Origin: Rostratula benghalensis
Taxonomy: Eukaryota; Chordata; Aves; Charadriiformes; Rostratulidae
Direction of reading: 5' to 3'
DNA: 64,000 nt
Assembly: GCA_013399305.1 (NCBI GenBank)
Contig: VXAI01000019.1
Location: 3,113,279-3,177,278 of the forward strand
A program made the position numbers and the translations under genes. The notes beneath the pieces are model-generated. The model searched no databases. It was not told the origin of the DNA and worked only from the letters and a program-made list of their open reading frames with translations. Shown here piece after piece: positions 36,735-50,525 of the stretch. Each line of letters starts with the position of its first letter. Position 1 is the stretch's first letter.

Positions 36735-37018
36735 CAGGGTGGCTAGAGGGAAGACTCCCTTTTTACAAGGTCTCACATAGAAAAGATGTGGGGTAATGGG
36801 TACAAGTTACTCCAGGGGAGATTTCTACTGGACCCAAGAACAGCCAACCACTGGATTACTCTCCCCAGGGAAGTAATGAATTCCCTAGCATTGCACATTT
36901 TTAAGATTCAGCTGGAGAGGATGCTGGGACATCTTGTCTAGACTCTGCTTTTGTTTTGCCAAGAAAGGTTGGACCGGATGATCCTTGAGGTCCCTTCCAA
37001 CCTGGTATTCTATGATTT
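36735..37018 (+). mobile_element. CR1 LINE 3' fragment, plus strand
   Basis: Ordered CR1 landmarks: CAGGGTGGCTAGAGGGAAGA, GGGTAATGGGTACAAGTTAC, TCCAGGGGAGATTTCTACTG, CTCCCCAGGGAAGTAATGAA, TTTTAAGATTCAGCTGGAGA, GGTTGGACCGGATGATCCTT and GAGGTCCCTTCCAACCTGG, ending in TATTCTATGATTTTA. The 3' end is correctly placed and the 5' end is truncated. It is of moderate age, with no intact ORF. Confidence 0.95.
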
Positions 37019-40000
37019 TATAATATTTCTTTAAACCCATACCTATAGAGTATTTGTGTTAATAATATTTATATTAGTAGATGGAAAGGAATGTTTGGGG
37101 GATTTTTTCTGATGAACTGGAATGATTTGTAAAAGAGTCTGTGTTTTTGCAGATTTTCCCTCTAGCATTGGAAAAGGTCTTGCATTGCATTAATTTCTGC
37201 AGTAAAATGCTGAAATAAGCAGAGTGACAAAAAGTGGAGGACTTACAGTTAAACATGTTTTGGGTTTGTTTTTTTTTTTGTATAACAAAAACTTTTGTCA
37301 GAGCAGAAAGGAAAATTTCTCTTTCACCTGATAATGCAAAAATTCCAAAATAACCAGAAACAGGGCCTGTGAATAGGATTAACCATTACAGGAAGTTCTG
37401 CAAAGAAGTTTTCTCACAGCTAATGTAGCAGTAAGCCTTTAAATAATACCTATGCTTTCACTGGCATGTCATCTTTACAGCAAAATCTTTTCTTTTTTTT
37501 TCCCAAATTCTTCCCCAGGACTTTCATCCGTAACAAAATGAAATTCTTTTCAGATCCATTAATTTAGAACATCAGCTATTTAATGTGTACCTACTGAAAG
37601 GAATCACAGCAGCGATGATAAATATTCTCAGTGCTGGTATCGCGCTTGCTGTTGTGTACAGTAGGAAACAAAAAATGAGAAGTAGAGAACAAGCAACTAC
37701 CAAATGGATGTGCAGACTTGCAAGGGAAGGGTTAGAGGGAAAAGTTTTTTTGATTTTTTTTGTTTGGTTTTCTTTTAAAACAAATTTCAGTTTAATGTTG
37801 GGAGAACTCCTCCTTCCCCCCGGCTGAGAAGATCACTGCAGGGTGTCTCCCTGACTGAAGCCTGCTACTCCCAGGGTTGCAGGAGATCAACATTATCTTT
37901 TGCACACAGACATCAAAGGCTCTTCAAATGCAGGCCGTAGGTAAAGAGGGAGAAAAGTAAAATAACTGCCAACTCAGGGCATGTTTTCCAAGAAGGAGAA
38001 AAAGCCAGGCAAGGTGAGGGAAGCGTACAGATATGAGAGTCAACAAACACGATTAAAATACACAAAACAACCCCAGTATCTGCAGTTATTGTTTGCTTAT
38101 ATTGTAGTAACACACTGCAACAATACACTACAGAGCTGGGACTCAGCTGGTGAGTCTGGTTCCAGGAAATTTACCTTTCCAACTCCAGAGGAACGGTATT
38201 TTTAATTCTAAGCTGTTTGCCATGTGGTATTTTGGAGTGCTCAGTTTCTTTCCTTTTTGAGTGATTTAATGCAGTACTTTTCCTTGACTCTCGGCTCCAG
38301 AAGTAAATAACAGGTTTTTTCCTCACCCACTTTTTCATGCTGTTTATTGTAAACATGGATTATGCATCTGTTGGCTATACCCTTAGAACCATGTTAAAAG
38401 TGGTCTTTGAGGAATTCTGACAAATCTGCCTAATTAGTGAGAGATGAACAGAGCTTCATTGTACAAAGACACTGAGGGAAAACTGCAGGCATACTAAGAT
38501 CTTTGACTTATCACAAGTAAATACGACTTGATAAGTACAAGAACTGCTTGTTGTTCAAAACCATCAACAGTTTCTTCAACATTTAATTTTTTGAAAATAA
38601 TTTTACATATTTCCCAGACTTTTTGCTGAGGATATTCTTTTAAATTTATGGGTTAAAAATACCAAATTATGCAAAATTTGCATTTAAAGACTTTTAAATT
38701 TACCTTCCCTCTATCTTATTTTCCAACTCATTACCCCCATTGTTTATTGGATTATCTTGCATGCATGTATTAATGTATTAAAGATATTGATTTTAAGTAA
38801 ATAACTTCAAGTGAAAATAAATTAACTAATTCCAGTTACTTGTGTCTCCTCCTTACGCATGGAATGAATTTATATTGCTTGATCAAATGTTGGTCTTGAA
38901 GATCCTTCTGCTTTTCCGGAGATTGGCTAGAATTTTATTTTGCTGAATAAATACCTCTTTTATAAAAAACAAAAGCCTGTTCTAAAACTACACATGTTCT
39001 AACATTCTGTTTTATAACACAAAGATGTCCGTCCATCACTGATAGTCACCTCACCATGGCTTGTTAGTTATTTTTAAAAAGCTGGAAAGTCTTAGCCATT
39101 GTTTCTTTTTATTTCTGACTTTTCTGCAGGAATCTAATCCTATACCAACACCAACAGTAGAGAAATAGGAGACAATTTAGATATCAATGTTACATAATAA
39201 TAAAAAAATCAGCTGTAGCAACCAAAAATGAGTAACACAGTGTAATATTAATGGAGGGTATTTATATTAAAGGTATGTTGCAACAAAAAATTGCTGTAGA
39301 GGTCAGAAATAAATGGCTTGACTAGCAAGACAGTGAAATCTTGAATCTTTTAAAACTGATGAGTTTAACCTCAATTAAGTTTAATAGGATCATGGTTTCA
39401 TTCTGTCTCTTTAAAAGCTGTTGTTGCTATGAAAACCAAACAAACTTCTCCTTCCCCTGCCCACCCATGCACTCAAGTTTAATGTGTAGTATTCATGTTT
39501 TATAAGATGCTTTACATCCTTCCAGAAAACAAAAAAAATATTCTTGTTTGCTTTCTAGTAAGTCTTCTACTTCTGCACGTCCTATTCTACTCACAGACTT
39601 TTGTTTGGCTTTAGGTACCACCACTAAAGGGTGTTGCAGACACCAGCTAAGGGATTCAATCGACAAGTAGAAATTGTCTTTATATGATTATATCATAGAC
39701 AGAATTATCCACATGCCAGTATCCGGTGTCTATGCATAACACCAGCACAGCTGTAGGGGGTTTGGAGATTCAGATCCCTCTTTTTGCGGTGTTAATTCCT
39801 GCCTCACCAGCACTCCTGAAAAAGTTCATGGATGCCCATTAGCCCGTAATGATGGACCAGGGGCCTGCAGACCTTTTTCATGAGGTATTTTTCCTGAAAG
39901 CTGGATTTTAACCCTCATATAGCAATGGATACATAAAATGCTGTTACACTTTATGTTATAAAAATGTGTGTGTCTCCTCTCTGTCTAGAACCGTGCTCTG

Positions 40001-41583
40001 CCCAAGGATGCTATAAGGTGACTTTAGGCCAGTTTTAGCCTCCTATGAAATTTTTAATTGGTTCATTAAAATACCAAGAAGTGAGTGGGATACTCACATC
40101 TCCTTTACCCATGCATGGGTAGCAGAAAGCATAGCGGTTTGCAATGGTTCCACAAAGAATATATGTTATCTTTTGGTAGTCCTCATTTATGAGCCACATT
40201 TTTTTTTCCCACCTCCCAGCATTTTCCATTGTACAAAGGGACAGGAAAGGCATGATGATTTTGAGGAGGAGCCATTCTCGGACTCTGTACACTAGCCCAG
40301 ATATTCATGTGGTTAGTAGCCACATATTTAAGTTTCTGAAGGAGGTCTGGCTTGCTGTTCTTTTTTTCTCTCCTTTCCCCTACTTAAAAGAAAGAAAAGC
40401 AAGCACTTATCCAAGAACATGAAAATAAGACACATAATCATAAGGATTCTGGATCTTTACTCACTCCTGAAAAAATCAGAACATAATGAGATTAATCATT
40501 GGTTTTGGATTGGACTCTAAAGCTAGGAGCACTCTGAATGTTTTTAAAGTACTCCTACATGTTATTAAGAGTACACAGCTGATAAATAGTCATATTTCCC
40601 CTCACTCAACCTGTGGACCCAGTTTCATCTCACCAGTGTGGCATTATTAGCTTTTTCTCTTTGTGTTTTTTATGCTTTAGGTTGTGTAGTATACTTCACT
40701 ATTTTGTGTGCTATGAAGCAAAATGCTTCCGTTCATGGAAAATAAATCAGCAGCTTTCTTATAAATATCCAGATTTTTTTACCTATTTCTTTTTGCAATA
40801 ACATCCTTACTTTGATTTTCCAATCAATTTTTAATTCCATACAAAATGAGAAGACACAGTTTATTTAGGAATGTGGTCTTCTGATCTTGATTGTTTTATA
40901 TAGCTTGGTATTGTATATGAAACTGATGTTATGTAAACCAGAGGTTTTGTCTGGTTTTTTGTTTATTTGTTTGTGTTTTTTGTTGTTTTGGTTCATTTTA
41001 ACTTTATTAGAAAAAACAAGGGACACTCCCAAAGTCTTTAAAGAAATTTCTCTTACCTCTCTTATGCTGTAGTTTTATACTATGGCTTCTGTTGCCCTAC
41101 ACGCATATCTGAGCATCTCAACATACACTAGTGCAAGAAATAATTTGGTAAATAAAAATATTTTGTTTGCTGCTTATTTGCCTTATGGTACTTTTGGTAC
41201 TTTATTGTACTAAGGAGGTACTTTCCAATTGTTTTGTTGGGATGCGCTAGATTGCTTTAACCTTGATTTTTCATTCACATAATTATACTTTGTCTCCTGA
41301 CAAGACTTACTTATGGAAGAGATGTTAAGATGTAACAATGTTTGGTACTGAAGGGCAGACTTTCTCTAAATCTCTGTAACAGACTCACTGCACAATTACA
41401 GCACATTGGGATACTCACCAGACCATAGAAGAGAAAAAAAATCCACATAAATGAACAGATGAGAACAACACATAACCTGAGTGAGGTATTTAGGCATTTA
41501 GGCATAGGTGCATAATGTGGGATCACTGGGAATGGGCCTAAGAAGGGAGAAATAGAAAGACCTGTCAGAATGTAATTTATTGC
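37019..41583. other. 4.6 kb unique AT-rich DNA
   Basis: No gene or recognised CR1. A block near 37800-37880 is slightly GC-rich and unidentified. An inverted octamer pair lies at 38669-38683. The remaining content is homopolymers and short random ORFs. Confidence 0.55.
38669..38683. promoter_or_regulatory. Inverted POU half-site pair
   Basis: ATGCAAAATTTGCAT has arms ATGCAAA and TTTGCAT that are exact reverse complements around a central A, so both strands present an octamer-like site. It lies in AT-rich DNA where chance occurrence is plausible. Confidence 0.25.
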
Positions 41584-41906
41584 TGTAGGAAACCTACAAG
41601 AAAGCTTGTGAGGGACATCTCACAAGGGCTTGTAGTGATAGAATGAGGGGTAATGGCTTTGAACTGGAAGAGGGGAGATTTAACGAGATATTAGGAAGAA
41701 TTTTTTCACTATAAGGGTGGTGAGACCCTTGTCCAGGTTGCCCAGAGAAGCTGTGGCTGCCCCATCCCTGGAGGGGTTCGAAGGCCAGGCTGGATGGGGC
41801 TTTGAGCAACCTGGTCTGGTGGGAGGTGTCCCTGCCCAGGGCAGGGGGCTTGGAAATTATCAGTCTTTAACGTCCCTTCGAACTCTAACCATTGTATGAA
41901 TCTATG
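41584..41906 (+). mobile_element. CR1 LINE 3' part, plus strand
   Basis: It starts near TGTAGGAAACCTACAAGAAA and continues through GGGCTTGTAGTGATAGAATG, AGGTTGCCCAGAGAAGCTGT, CCTGGAGGGGTTCGAAGGCC and GCAACCTGGTCTGGTGGGAG to the tail CTAACCATTGTATGAATCTATG. Translation at 41717-41899 shows the ORF2 C-terminal pattern RLPREAVAAPSLEGF. It belongs to the same group as the minus-strand copies at 1.2, 57.4 and 59.4 kb. The tail units carry point changes, and the copy is 5'-truncated. Confidence 0.95.
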
Positions 41907-44110
41907 CTTTAATATTTTTTTTACCTCTATTCTAAATAAAATCAAAGTACTGCACACAAAAAAAAAAAAAAAAGCAAAGTGGCAAAAAGTGGCAAGGTTT
42001 CCACAGCTAGTTTGAGACAGAGTACATTAAGAGTTCTGCCCCCTGCCAAGAAACCAAAATTATATATTGATGTACACATCCCTGCTTTTGCGGGAGTAGG
42101 ATTCTGATGAGCAAAACCCATCAGTAGCAGTGAACTGTGTAGGCAGGATGACAGCATGTCATTTTTGAATTCTTCTCAGTAAACAAGTGCATATGCTCAC
42201 CTCTGCTGTCTACATGAAAACCAATTCCCATGCCTAAGGTGTAGAGCAAACCTTCTGTGGCAGCAGAAACAGGCTCATCACATAATTACATAGTTACTTT
42301 GAAAAAGTTGAATTGCTTTTTGATTTACAAGATGAGAGGGCAAAAAGAAATCTCATAAACTAGTACTTTTTTTCACAAAATTATAGCTCAGAAACCCTGA
42401 AGTGGAATGTTTTTTTAATTTGTATTAATTTCACATTGAAAAGCTGTACATCCAATTTTAGCCTAGTGCACATTTTTACAGCTGAATGTACAGCTGGAAC
42501 CTCTGGAAATAAGATTTTTTATTATGGAAATTCTGGCATAGTTTTAGCTAAGGTCGGCACACACAACGTACTGTAATGTCCTTTAAAACTTGAGATGGAG
42601 ACCAGAAGTCTGAGGCTCAACAGTAGCAAACCCTGTGTGTATGAAACACAAGCCTCTCAAAATATCTCATATACAACTGCTGCTCCTGGCATAACATTGA
42701 TTTAAAAATTCAAAATGGACCTCCTTGTGTTTGTTTAAAAAGATGACAGTAACAGAAACTGTATTGGTTTGCAGATACAAACAAGAATCCTCAGGGCAAT
42801 GAGAATAAAAGATATGGGAAAGCATAACAAACCACTCCAGTACTTAGGAAATAAGTGATCGGTAAAAGAAAATTCAGTTGTGCTAAAATAGATAAATGAT
42901 AATATTTTGAAACCACTGTTTTGGTTACTGACAGTCAGAAGCAGATGCCTCAGCCAAAAAACCTGAGTCCTAGAATGTGTCAAAGCCCTTTAATTTATCC
43001 ATCTGTATAATTTTAAACTAACAGGTGAGATGGAAACAACGTAATAAGAGTCTGGTCAGAGTGAAACAATGGACTGATACTGCAGCAAATGATCTGAGAA
43101 AATGAGTGCTCTTTGGCAAGGTTCATAAGCTGGTAGTAAAATAGCCTGATCATCTCATTAATGTGGGTTTAAAATGAGAGTTCAGGACTACAAATATAAA
43201 AAGTGTTGATTAGCAGATAAATGGAGTCAGATGGACAATGGCGTCCCTTCTAATTTTTACTGTGTTTAATGGCAAGTGACTTTAGACACGTTTAAGACAT
43301 AAGGATACAGCCCTTTCATTTTCTGCCCTTTCTTATTTCACATTTTATGCCTTATCTTCCTATTTTTCATTCACCTTCTCCTACGCTTCTAAGCTCAATA
43401 CAGCTATTCATTATGTCTCACTCTCCTGGTCGTTTCACACAGGATAAATTCACCAGAGGACACAAACACTTCCCTGGCTGGGGCTGTGTGAAACACTGGT
43501 GGCCAGTGTGGACACAGAGTGAATCTGGGAGGGTAATCCTCAGTCTCTCCCACAGCTGCAGAAGAGACTCATTTTCTTGTAGCTCTGGGGACGGTTGTTA
43601 GAGTATCTGCTTTCCAACTCAGGCATCTGAATGCAGAAAGAATGAGAAATGTAGAATAATTTTTGTGGAATGCTTTCATATATGCCAAGTGGGGTGTTCA
43701 GTCTCAGGAGCCAGTCACCCACCCCAAAAGTCCACACAGTCATGAGCTAAGCTTCATTTGCTTGTCTCTATTCTATCTGAGTTTCAGCCCATTTTTGGAG
43801 AAGTTTATGATTTCCTTGTGGGGTAATGAAGGTAATGGTTGTGTAGGAATTACTAATAATGAAATCATTAAGTGTACAGATGTTTTAGCTGTGAACTCTA
43901 TAAGTAAAATAATGCACTTTTAGGTATTTGAATCAGTACAGACAAAAAATGGATGCTCACTCTGGTGCATTGTAGAGTAAGTTCTCACTAGGCGATAGCT
44001 TAACAGGAAAAAAAAAAACAAAACAAAACCAAACCCCAGCTTCCTAAAATATATTTGTTACCTAACTGTATAAGATTAATACTAGTTATACAGACTTGCA
44101 CATGATGAAT

Positions 44111-44150
44111 ACAGGAACTTTATCATGTCTACAGGATCTTTATCATGTCT
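44111..44150. repeat. 20-bp tandem duplication
   Basis: ACAGGAACTTTATCATGTCT (44111-44130) is followed at once by ACAGGATCTTTATCATGTCT (44131-44150), differing at one base. It looks like a recent local duplication. Confidence 0.95.
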
Positions 44151-45569
44151 TTATTATATCTCAGAAGAGATGGACAAGCATAAAGGTCATGTATAACACT
44201 CTGAAGGGAATAATATTTTTAAACAGTGGAGTTCTTATACAGATGATATGAATATCTATATATATGAAAATAAGGAAAAGGATATGACACTAAATTTTAT
44301 ATATTTTTTTACACAATGAGACAGTAAAATCAATGGTATTTGGCAAATGTGTGTATATGTATGCATGAGATTGGCTTAAGTATATGTTCAGGTATTTGGG
44401 TGAGAAACCTCATTTGTGCTTGCCAAAAAATACATAAATCCCAGCTCAGGTAGGCAAAGAGGATGGGGGAGCCAGATTTTCCCAGCCAGAGAAGTGGGGT
44501 GCTTATTTTAGCCTGGCAGGGCTTCAAGAGTGACATTACATCAACGTAAAAAGAATGCTAAAGCAATACAGCTAGAGTCAGCATCTCATCTTGGTTTTCT
44601 TTTCAGTTGAAAAGTGCATTTATAACAAAGAAAGGAAAAGTTATGTACCAATAACCAGATTTCTTTAAGTTATCTTGTAGACATGCATATTTGTTTTGTA
44701 ACTGAACTTGTACCATGGCTTTTGAAGTCAAGGATTTTTTTTTTTTCTTGCTGCTTTTCTGTTATCTAGAGATTTTACATATTTTCCAATCCCTCTGCTT
44801 ATTTCATTCTCAGGCGTAAAAGGCCTGCCTGCAATAAGACCCTCAGTTAGCTTTCAACTACACATTTCCACAACATGAAGAGACTTCCAGAGCAAAGGCA
44901 AGGAGGTTTGGAAGTGAATGTAAGCACCTCAGGAGAATTCCAATCTCTGCAAATCACCCTTTCTTTGAATGCTCGCTGGTAACTCCTGCATGTTTGCAGG
45001 GATATATTTGGACTCCCCAGCAGACTGTCCTGATATCTGGACATTTGTTCACAGCATTGGTCCAAGGGTTAGAAACAGCTCTCCTGACTGCTTCTATTAA
45101 TTCCTTATCCCTTTGAAGACACCAAAGACACCTGTCTATATGCAGGTCTATGGATCTGGAATGCACTTTGTTGCATCAATGACACAATTATTTGAATCTG
45201 TGATACACAAATAATGTTTTGTGTTCCTCAAAAATTCTGAAAATCAGAATTTTAAACCCAGTTCTTATTTTTTTATAATCTCTTTTATCACATATGAACT
45301 TAATGCCACTATTTTCTTTCACAGTCATTAAGAAAAAACCCAAAACCCATAGGTGAAAACAGAGGCAGGTTAAAATCTGTTTGACATTTTACATGTAGTC
45401 AGTTTGGTACCTTTACATGGAAAGATATTTACATTATATAAAATATTAGCTACACAGATCAGATTCATTTGTCCTTGTAGTTAATTGAGAATTATTTGCC
45501 ATGCATTTTTAATAGTCTTACATTAATTGTGTTGTGTAATCCAATAGAAATGCTTCAACAATTCCAAGC

Positions 45570-45595
45570 TTTTTTTTTTTTTTTTTTTTTTTTTT
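45570..45595. repeat. Poly-T homopolymer (T26)
   Basis: Twenty-six T residues, the longest homopolymer that I count in the window. It is followed by ACCTTCAG, which gives a strong-looking 3' splice-site shape, but no downstream exon evidence exists. Confidence 0.9.
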
Positions 45596-47816
45596 ACCTT
45601 CAGAAAACCTGTAGCCTGCATCCAAAGACAGAATGCCTGTTTACAACTAGAGTGTATTCTGTGATTCCTGGAGTACATCTTCTACTTCAGTTTCATTTTG
45701 AAAAGCAGTTTCTACTTTCTGAGAAGGGTTCACAATGCAGATCAAAGCACAGTAAATGGGAAACTTGCTTAAATTACATTGATACTCCTGTCTCAAAGAC
45801 TGTTTAAGTGCAGATGACATCTTTTCAGATGGTTCTTCACCTTTGCACAGTTAATCCGTGTTAATTTTAATCTGCTATGTGTTACTCTGATCATACATTT
45901 CTGAGGTTGTAGGATAAGAAACTATTTAAAATTTTGATTTTGGCAGAAAGGCTCTGTGGTTTCTCAGCTGTCCACGTTGCTGTGTATTTATGTGTTTCTC
46001 TACAGTGTTACCTGCAGTACTGGTGTTAACAGTATGTATACAACTAGATTGGAGGTGTATAGGGTCAAGGTTCAGGCCTAGAAGTTATTAAAAAGCATTG
46101 TGTCCGTAATAGAATGGACTCTTTACCAACAACAAGGCACCTTATTTTGCTCCCTCTATTTCAGTCAGCATGAAACTTAGTTTTTTGAGTTGTAGTTAAA
46201 AGGTACATAAATTCTTTGAATGAAATATTTCTTTCAGATTGGTATCCAATCTGATATGTGGCTGAAAAAAAAAAATATGTACCAGAAATAGTTTAGCTAG
46301 CTACTATTCAGGAATGAAAGTTATTTCTTCATTAGTGTGAACATAGATTTCTTCTTTTTTTCAATGGGCTGGAGTTACTTCAGTGAGGGGAAAATATCTG
46401 CAGCAAGTAGCCAGTATCATCCCAGATTACAGATCAAATCTGATTAGCTCTGAGTAATTACTTTGAAATCTTTTTTTGGTTTTTATCCATTTGGAACAGG
46501 TTTTCATGTGATTTAGACTGGTTATTATTCACGAATAGAAAAAAAAAAAAAAAAAAGAGAAAAAAGGATGGCTTTACTTGAAATAGGCTTTGCTTAAGAC
46601 TAGAATCTAAACCGGAAGAACTACATAATTTATCAGTAGTGCTCATTATAATGCCTTTGTAAGTCTTATAGGATAATGAACAGCATCACTTTTCTTCCTC
46701 CCTACTCCTATTATTTGAAAATGAATGTCAGGAAACAGTGTGCACATTCCTTTTATTTACAGTGACATAAACACTTGAGTTAAATTTTCAGGATTTATCT
46801 TCGCTTTTAAAAGTCTCTCAGACTTTGGTACTTGATTCTGTTGGCCATCCATAGACCTCTCTTCCCATTTGAGATGCCCTTTTCTGCATAATTTAGTGCT
46901 TTCTTTTGCCAGGTAAAAGCATTGCGAGTTGATATATTTTAAAATGTTAAGCACTTAAGGCAATATTAAGCAAAGAGAAAGCCTATTAATTTCTCAGAAT
47001 AACTTGTCATTTGCAAAAGGAAATTAATAACTTTGGTAGCTTGATTCCATAACTGATAAGCAGCTGTACAAGAAATGAGACATCTAATGCCATTAAAAAT
47101 TAATGGGAACTAAGGAAACCTTTTTCTTTTGCTTGCTATAACCAAGTTTTAAATTTTTTCTCTTCTGCTTATTTTCAAGCCACTCTGAAGACTGCATTTC
47201 ACACACATTAAGAATATTCATTTCACACGCATTTCAATATAGCATTTCACAGGCTAGTTAAGAATAGTTGAAACTATTGCAGCTCATTTTCACTCCCTCC
47301 TGCTGGAGTAAATTTTCATACATCTGATGATGCTGTTAGGATGTCAGTTTTCATCTGTTGAGGGTTTGCACAGTATCCACCTATCTTTCACTCCCATATG
47401 AGCAGACTTCAGGGTTTTTACACAGCTTTAGTGAGATTAAATAGAGTTCAGTCACAGAAGATTCACTCATTTGGAACAGTAAGACAGGTCATAGTACAAC
47501 TATTCTGTATGGATTTTAATGAGCTGAGCATTTGTCTACCATTACTCAGTTTATCCCTCTGATAGTCATCATTTTTATTGTGTTTTCTTTCTTGAAAAAA
47601 GATACATGCATTTTGTGACCTTTTGGAAATGTGGCATTAATAATAGTTGAAATAATGCCACCAATATGTAGTCATGGTTTGATTACTGCTGAAGTTTCAT
47701 TTATTTTTAGTTCCTTTCTTCTAGAACTATTAAAGTCGTATGTGCATAAACTTTGCATAAATGAAAGTTAAGCTGCCAGCATAATGTAGTTATAACTACC
47801 ATCAGATGCATTCTTA

Positions 47817-47837
47817 GTTTATTTATTTATTTATTCA
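47817..47837. repeat. Short TTTA microsatellite
   Basis: About five units of TTTA/ATTT in succession, too short to call more than a simple repeat. It lies at the end of a motif-rich candidate block. Confidence 0.85.
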
Positions 47838-50457
47838 ATAAGCACAGCCACTGTTTTCAAGGCAGAGCTCGTAACATTTAGGTGCAGTGAATTCAAGTAA
47901 CTGGGGGAGCAAAGCATATTTTGAAAATATGTTTGACAATAAAGGCTTGTAACAGCTGGTTTTTTCTTGCTTCCTACTCATAATTTATTCAGGATTATAA
48001 AAAAGTTATTTGTTATCAAGGTGTTATTTTGATGCCACCGTTATTGAAGCTGCATAGAAGCTCTATAAACTGCAATTGGCTAGTTTTGTGGTCACACTAA
48101 ATATAAGTTCAAATAACATTCTTTTCAAGGACATAGTCTTTAATAAATTATTAAGTGGGAATTCCAAGTTTTAGCATGGACTCTTTTGAACACTTAGAAA
48201 TTGTGACTTAAAGCCACAGTAGCAAACCCTTGTGTGCACTTGGAAAGATCTGCCTATGTTTCTAAAACAAAAAATACCTAAAATAAAACAAATCAATCGA
48301 GTACTGATGGTCTAATGGAGGTGGTTTAGATAATAGGCACAGTCAGAGAAGGCATGTCACTAACAGTGATATAATGAAATCCCGAGATAAAACCTGAGTG
48401 CATTTGAAGTCCTTGTAACTGCTCTCTTCACGCACAAACTAGAACAAAAACCCAGGTCAAAATGCTGTGAAAGTGCTTCTGTGTTTGAAATTTTCTGTCC
48501 ATGTAACAAATGGTGTTTGAAATCTATCTTTGTATTAATGCATATCAAGGAGTTGATAAGAATTGTATCTTCATCCAGTCAAAAGTGATTTTGCTCACAA
48601 AAATAGCTCCATTTAAGAAATTTGCATGAATAAAGGCGGCATACTCTTAAAATATGAACTTTTGGGCTGCTAAGCTCAGTGGGAAAGAAACAATATTCCT
48701 TTGAACACAATATTAAGTGTTTTCCTTTTTTCTCAATAATATAATGAAGTTCTTGTATCTGGTATAATGTACCCAGTCTTTTATGTGCTCATTGTGAGTA
48801 AAGGGCACTTGCACAAACCCAGCAGAGAGCAGGAATGCCTTACAGGATGTTTCCAGATAGCAGAAAAATGGCTCCAGTGCTCCTAATGAGAATGCTACAT
48901 TAAAGAGAGAATCAAAAAGATGTAAAGACACTTGTTTTCTTCACACGATTCCCACTAGCATTTCCATGCAGGAGCAGATATCCTTATGGTGAATATTTAC
49001 TTATCTTTCTTTTCCATATGAAATATTTGTTTGCCCTTGGCCTTGGCTTCATCTTGGGGCAGGATTTTGTTAAGCAAAACAAAAAAGATAAGATAATATT
49101 CATCTCTGCTTGGCAACAGCAGCAAAGCTAGCCAAAAAAAAAAAACAACCAACAAAAAAAAAAGCATTCATCTTTGTCTGCATGGCAGTAGCAAGAACAA
49201 AGCATATTTATGTTTTTTCTATGTATGATAATAATTCTTGGATAAAAAATGTATTTCCTTGTCCCTGAATCTAGCAACGCCAAGGACAAAATTACACAAA
49301 CCACAGTGTTGCTTGCAGTTGGCAGCAATGAAGGAAATATTTTCATCAATTTGAAAGAAAAAAAAAAAAAAAAAGCAAGACCTTTTTCAAAGTTTTCTTC
49401 AGAAGACCGAAGACCATTCAGTGTTTAGGCTTTTATGAACCATATCACTCTGCTAACATCCAACATCAGTCACAGGCCTCACTTATTATGTAAATAACTT
49501 TGAACTTGGTATGCAGTCATGTCTCAAAGTTTAAGAAGCACCTGACCATATGCAAGGAGCCAAGGGATCTCCAAAAAAAAGTTTACTTAAATTTTATGGG
49601 AGTCAAGATTTTCACTGTTCTCTAATCTGTCCTTTCAGTGTGGCTGCTGATTGTGCTGCTGGCCGGTTGAGTTGACCTACTATGACTGGTGTAGCCTTTA
49701 GTCTGACTGGGTGTATTGCTTCATCATTTTAATCATAGTGTAGAATCCAAGATATTTAAATTGTGTGTACATGAAGTGGTAAAGTGAATGTGGATTGTGA
49801 CAGCTAACCTGATCTTGTAAGTGCAAGAAAATTCCTGAAAATTTTAATGTTCAGTAAAATAATATTATTTTTTTGTCCTGATAGAAAATTTTATTGTAAT
49901 TATACTTGCAATCCTTTATCCACCAGATATACAAAAATAATTTTATATAAATTCTAATCCTACTCATACTACTTATTTGTAGTATGATGGAATGACTTCA
50001 ATATAAAATCACCATTCAGCCAGAATTACACAGAGTAGAAATGGGAAAACTTTTTATTCAAATTAACTGGGGGTCAGATGAACCCTTGTCTTAAAGGGTT
50101 TTTTGTTTTTTTTTTTTACAGAATTGTAAAGAAAGGATACATGACTTCTTGTAACAGTCCTAAAGCATACGCTCTACAAATGAAAAATACTCTGAATGGT
50201 ATTTAGTGGCTTCTTAAGATGTTGGAGATATTAGTCCTTCCATACATTTGTCATGCCTCAAAAGTCATGTCTCCCCTCAACTTTCCCAGCACCAACTGGG
50301 AAATAATCATCATTCTGGAATGGAAAATTAATTTAAAAAAACCCCACAAAACTCTTTATCCATTTACTAATTTTTCCTTAAAGTCATACCTGTGCAACCT
50401 GTTTACTGGGAGACATAATTTCTGGGGATTTGTCTCCTCCAGGGCCACTCTGCCTGA

Positions 50458-50525
50458 TAATAAAAATACTAATATTAATACTAATATAATAATACTAATA
50501 ATACTAATATAATAATACTAATATT
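50458..50525. repeat. AT-rich imperfect microsatellite
   Basis: Irregular units of AATACTAATA and ATAATACTAATAT repeat over about 68 bases. The unit length varies, suggesting nested slippage. Confidence 0.9.

Larger units (their letters stand above)
41907..50457. other. 8.5 kb with no recognised gene or CR1
   Basis: AT-rich, mostly unique DNA. It holds A16 at 41958-41973, a possible tRNA-like relic at 43578-43634, a 20-base tandem duplication at 44111-44150, T26 at 45570-45595 followed by ACCTTCAG (acceptor-like), A18 at 46539-46556, a candidate conserved block at 47630-47840, and A17 at 49358-49374. ORFs are short and unrecognised. Confidence 0.5.

Noticed and set aside
45570..45807. T26-ACCTTCAG as the start of a real exon
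   Set aside because: The acceptor shape is good, but no convincing donor or conserved coding pattern follows; the T-run alone explains the resemblance.
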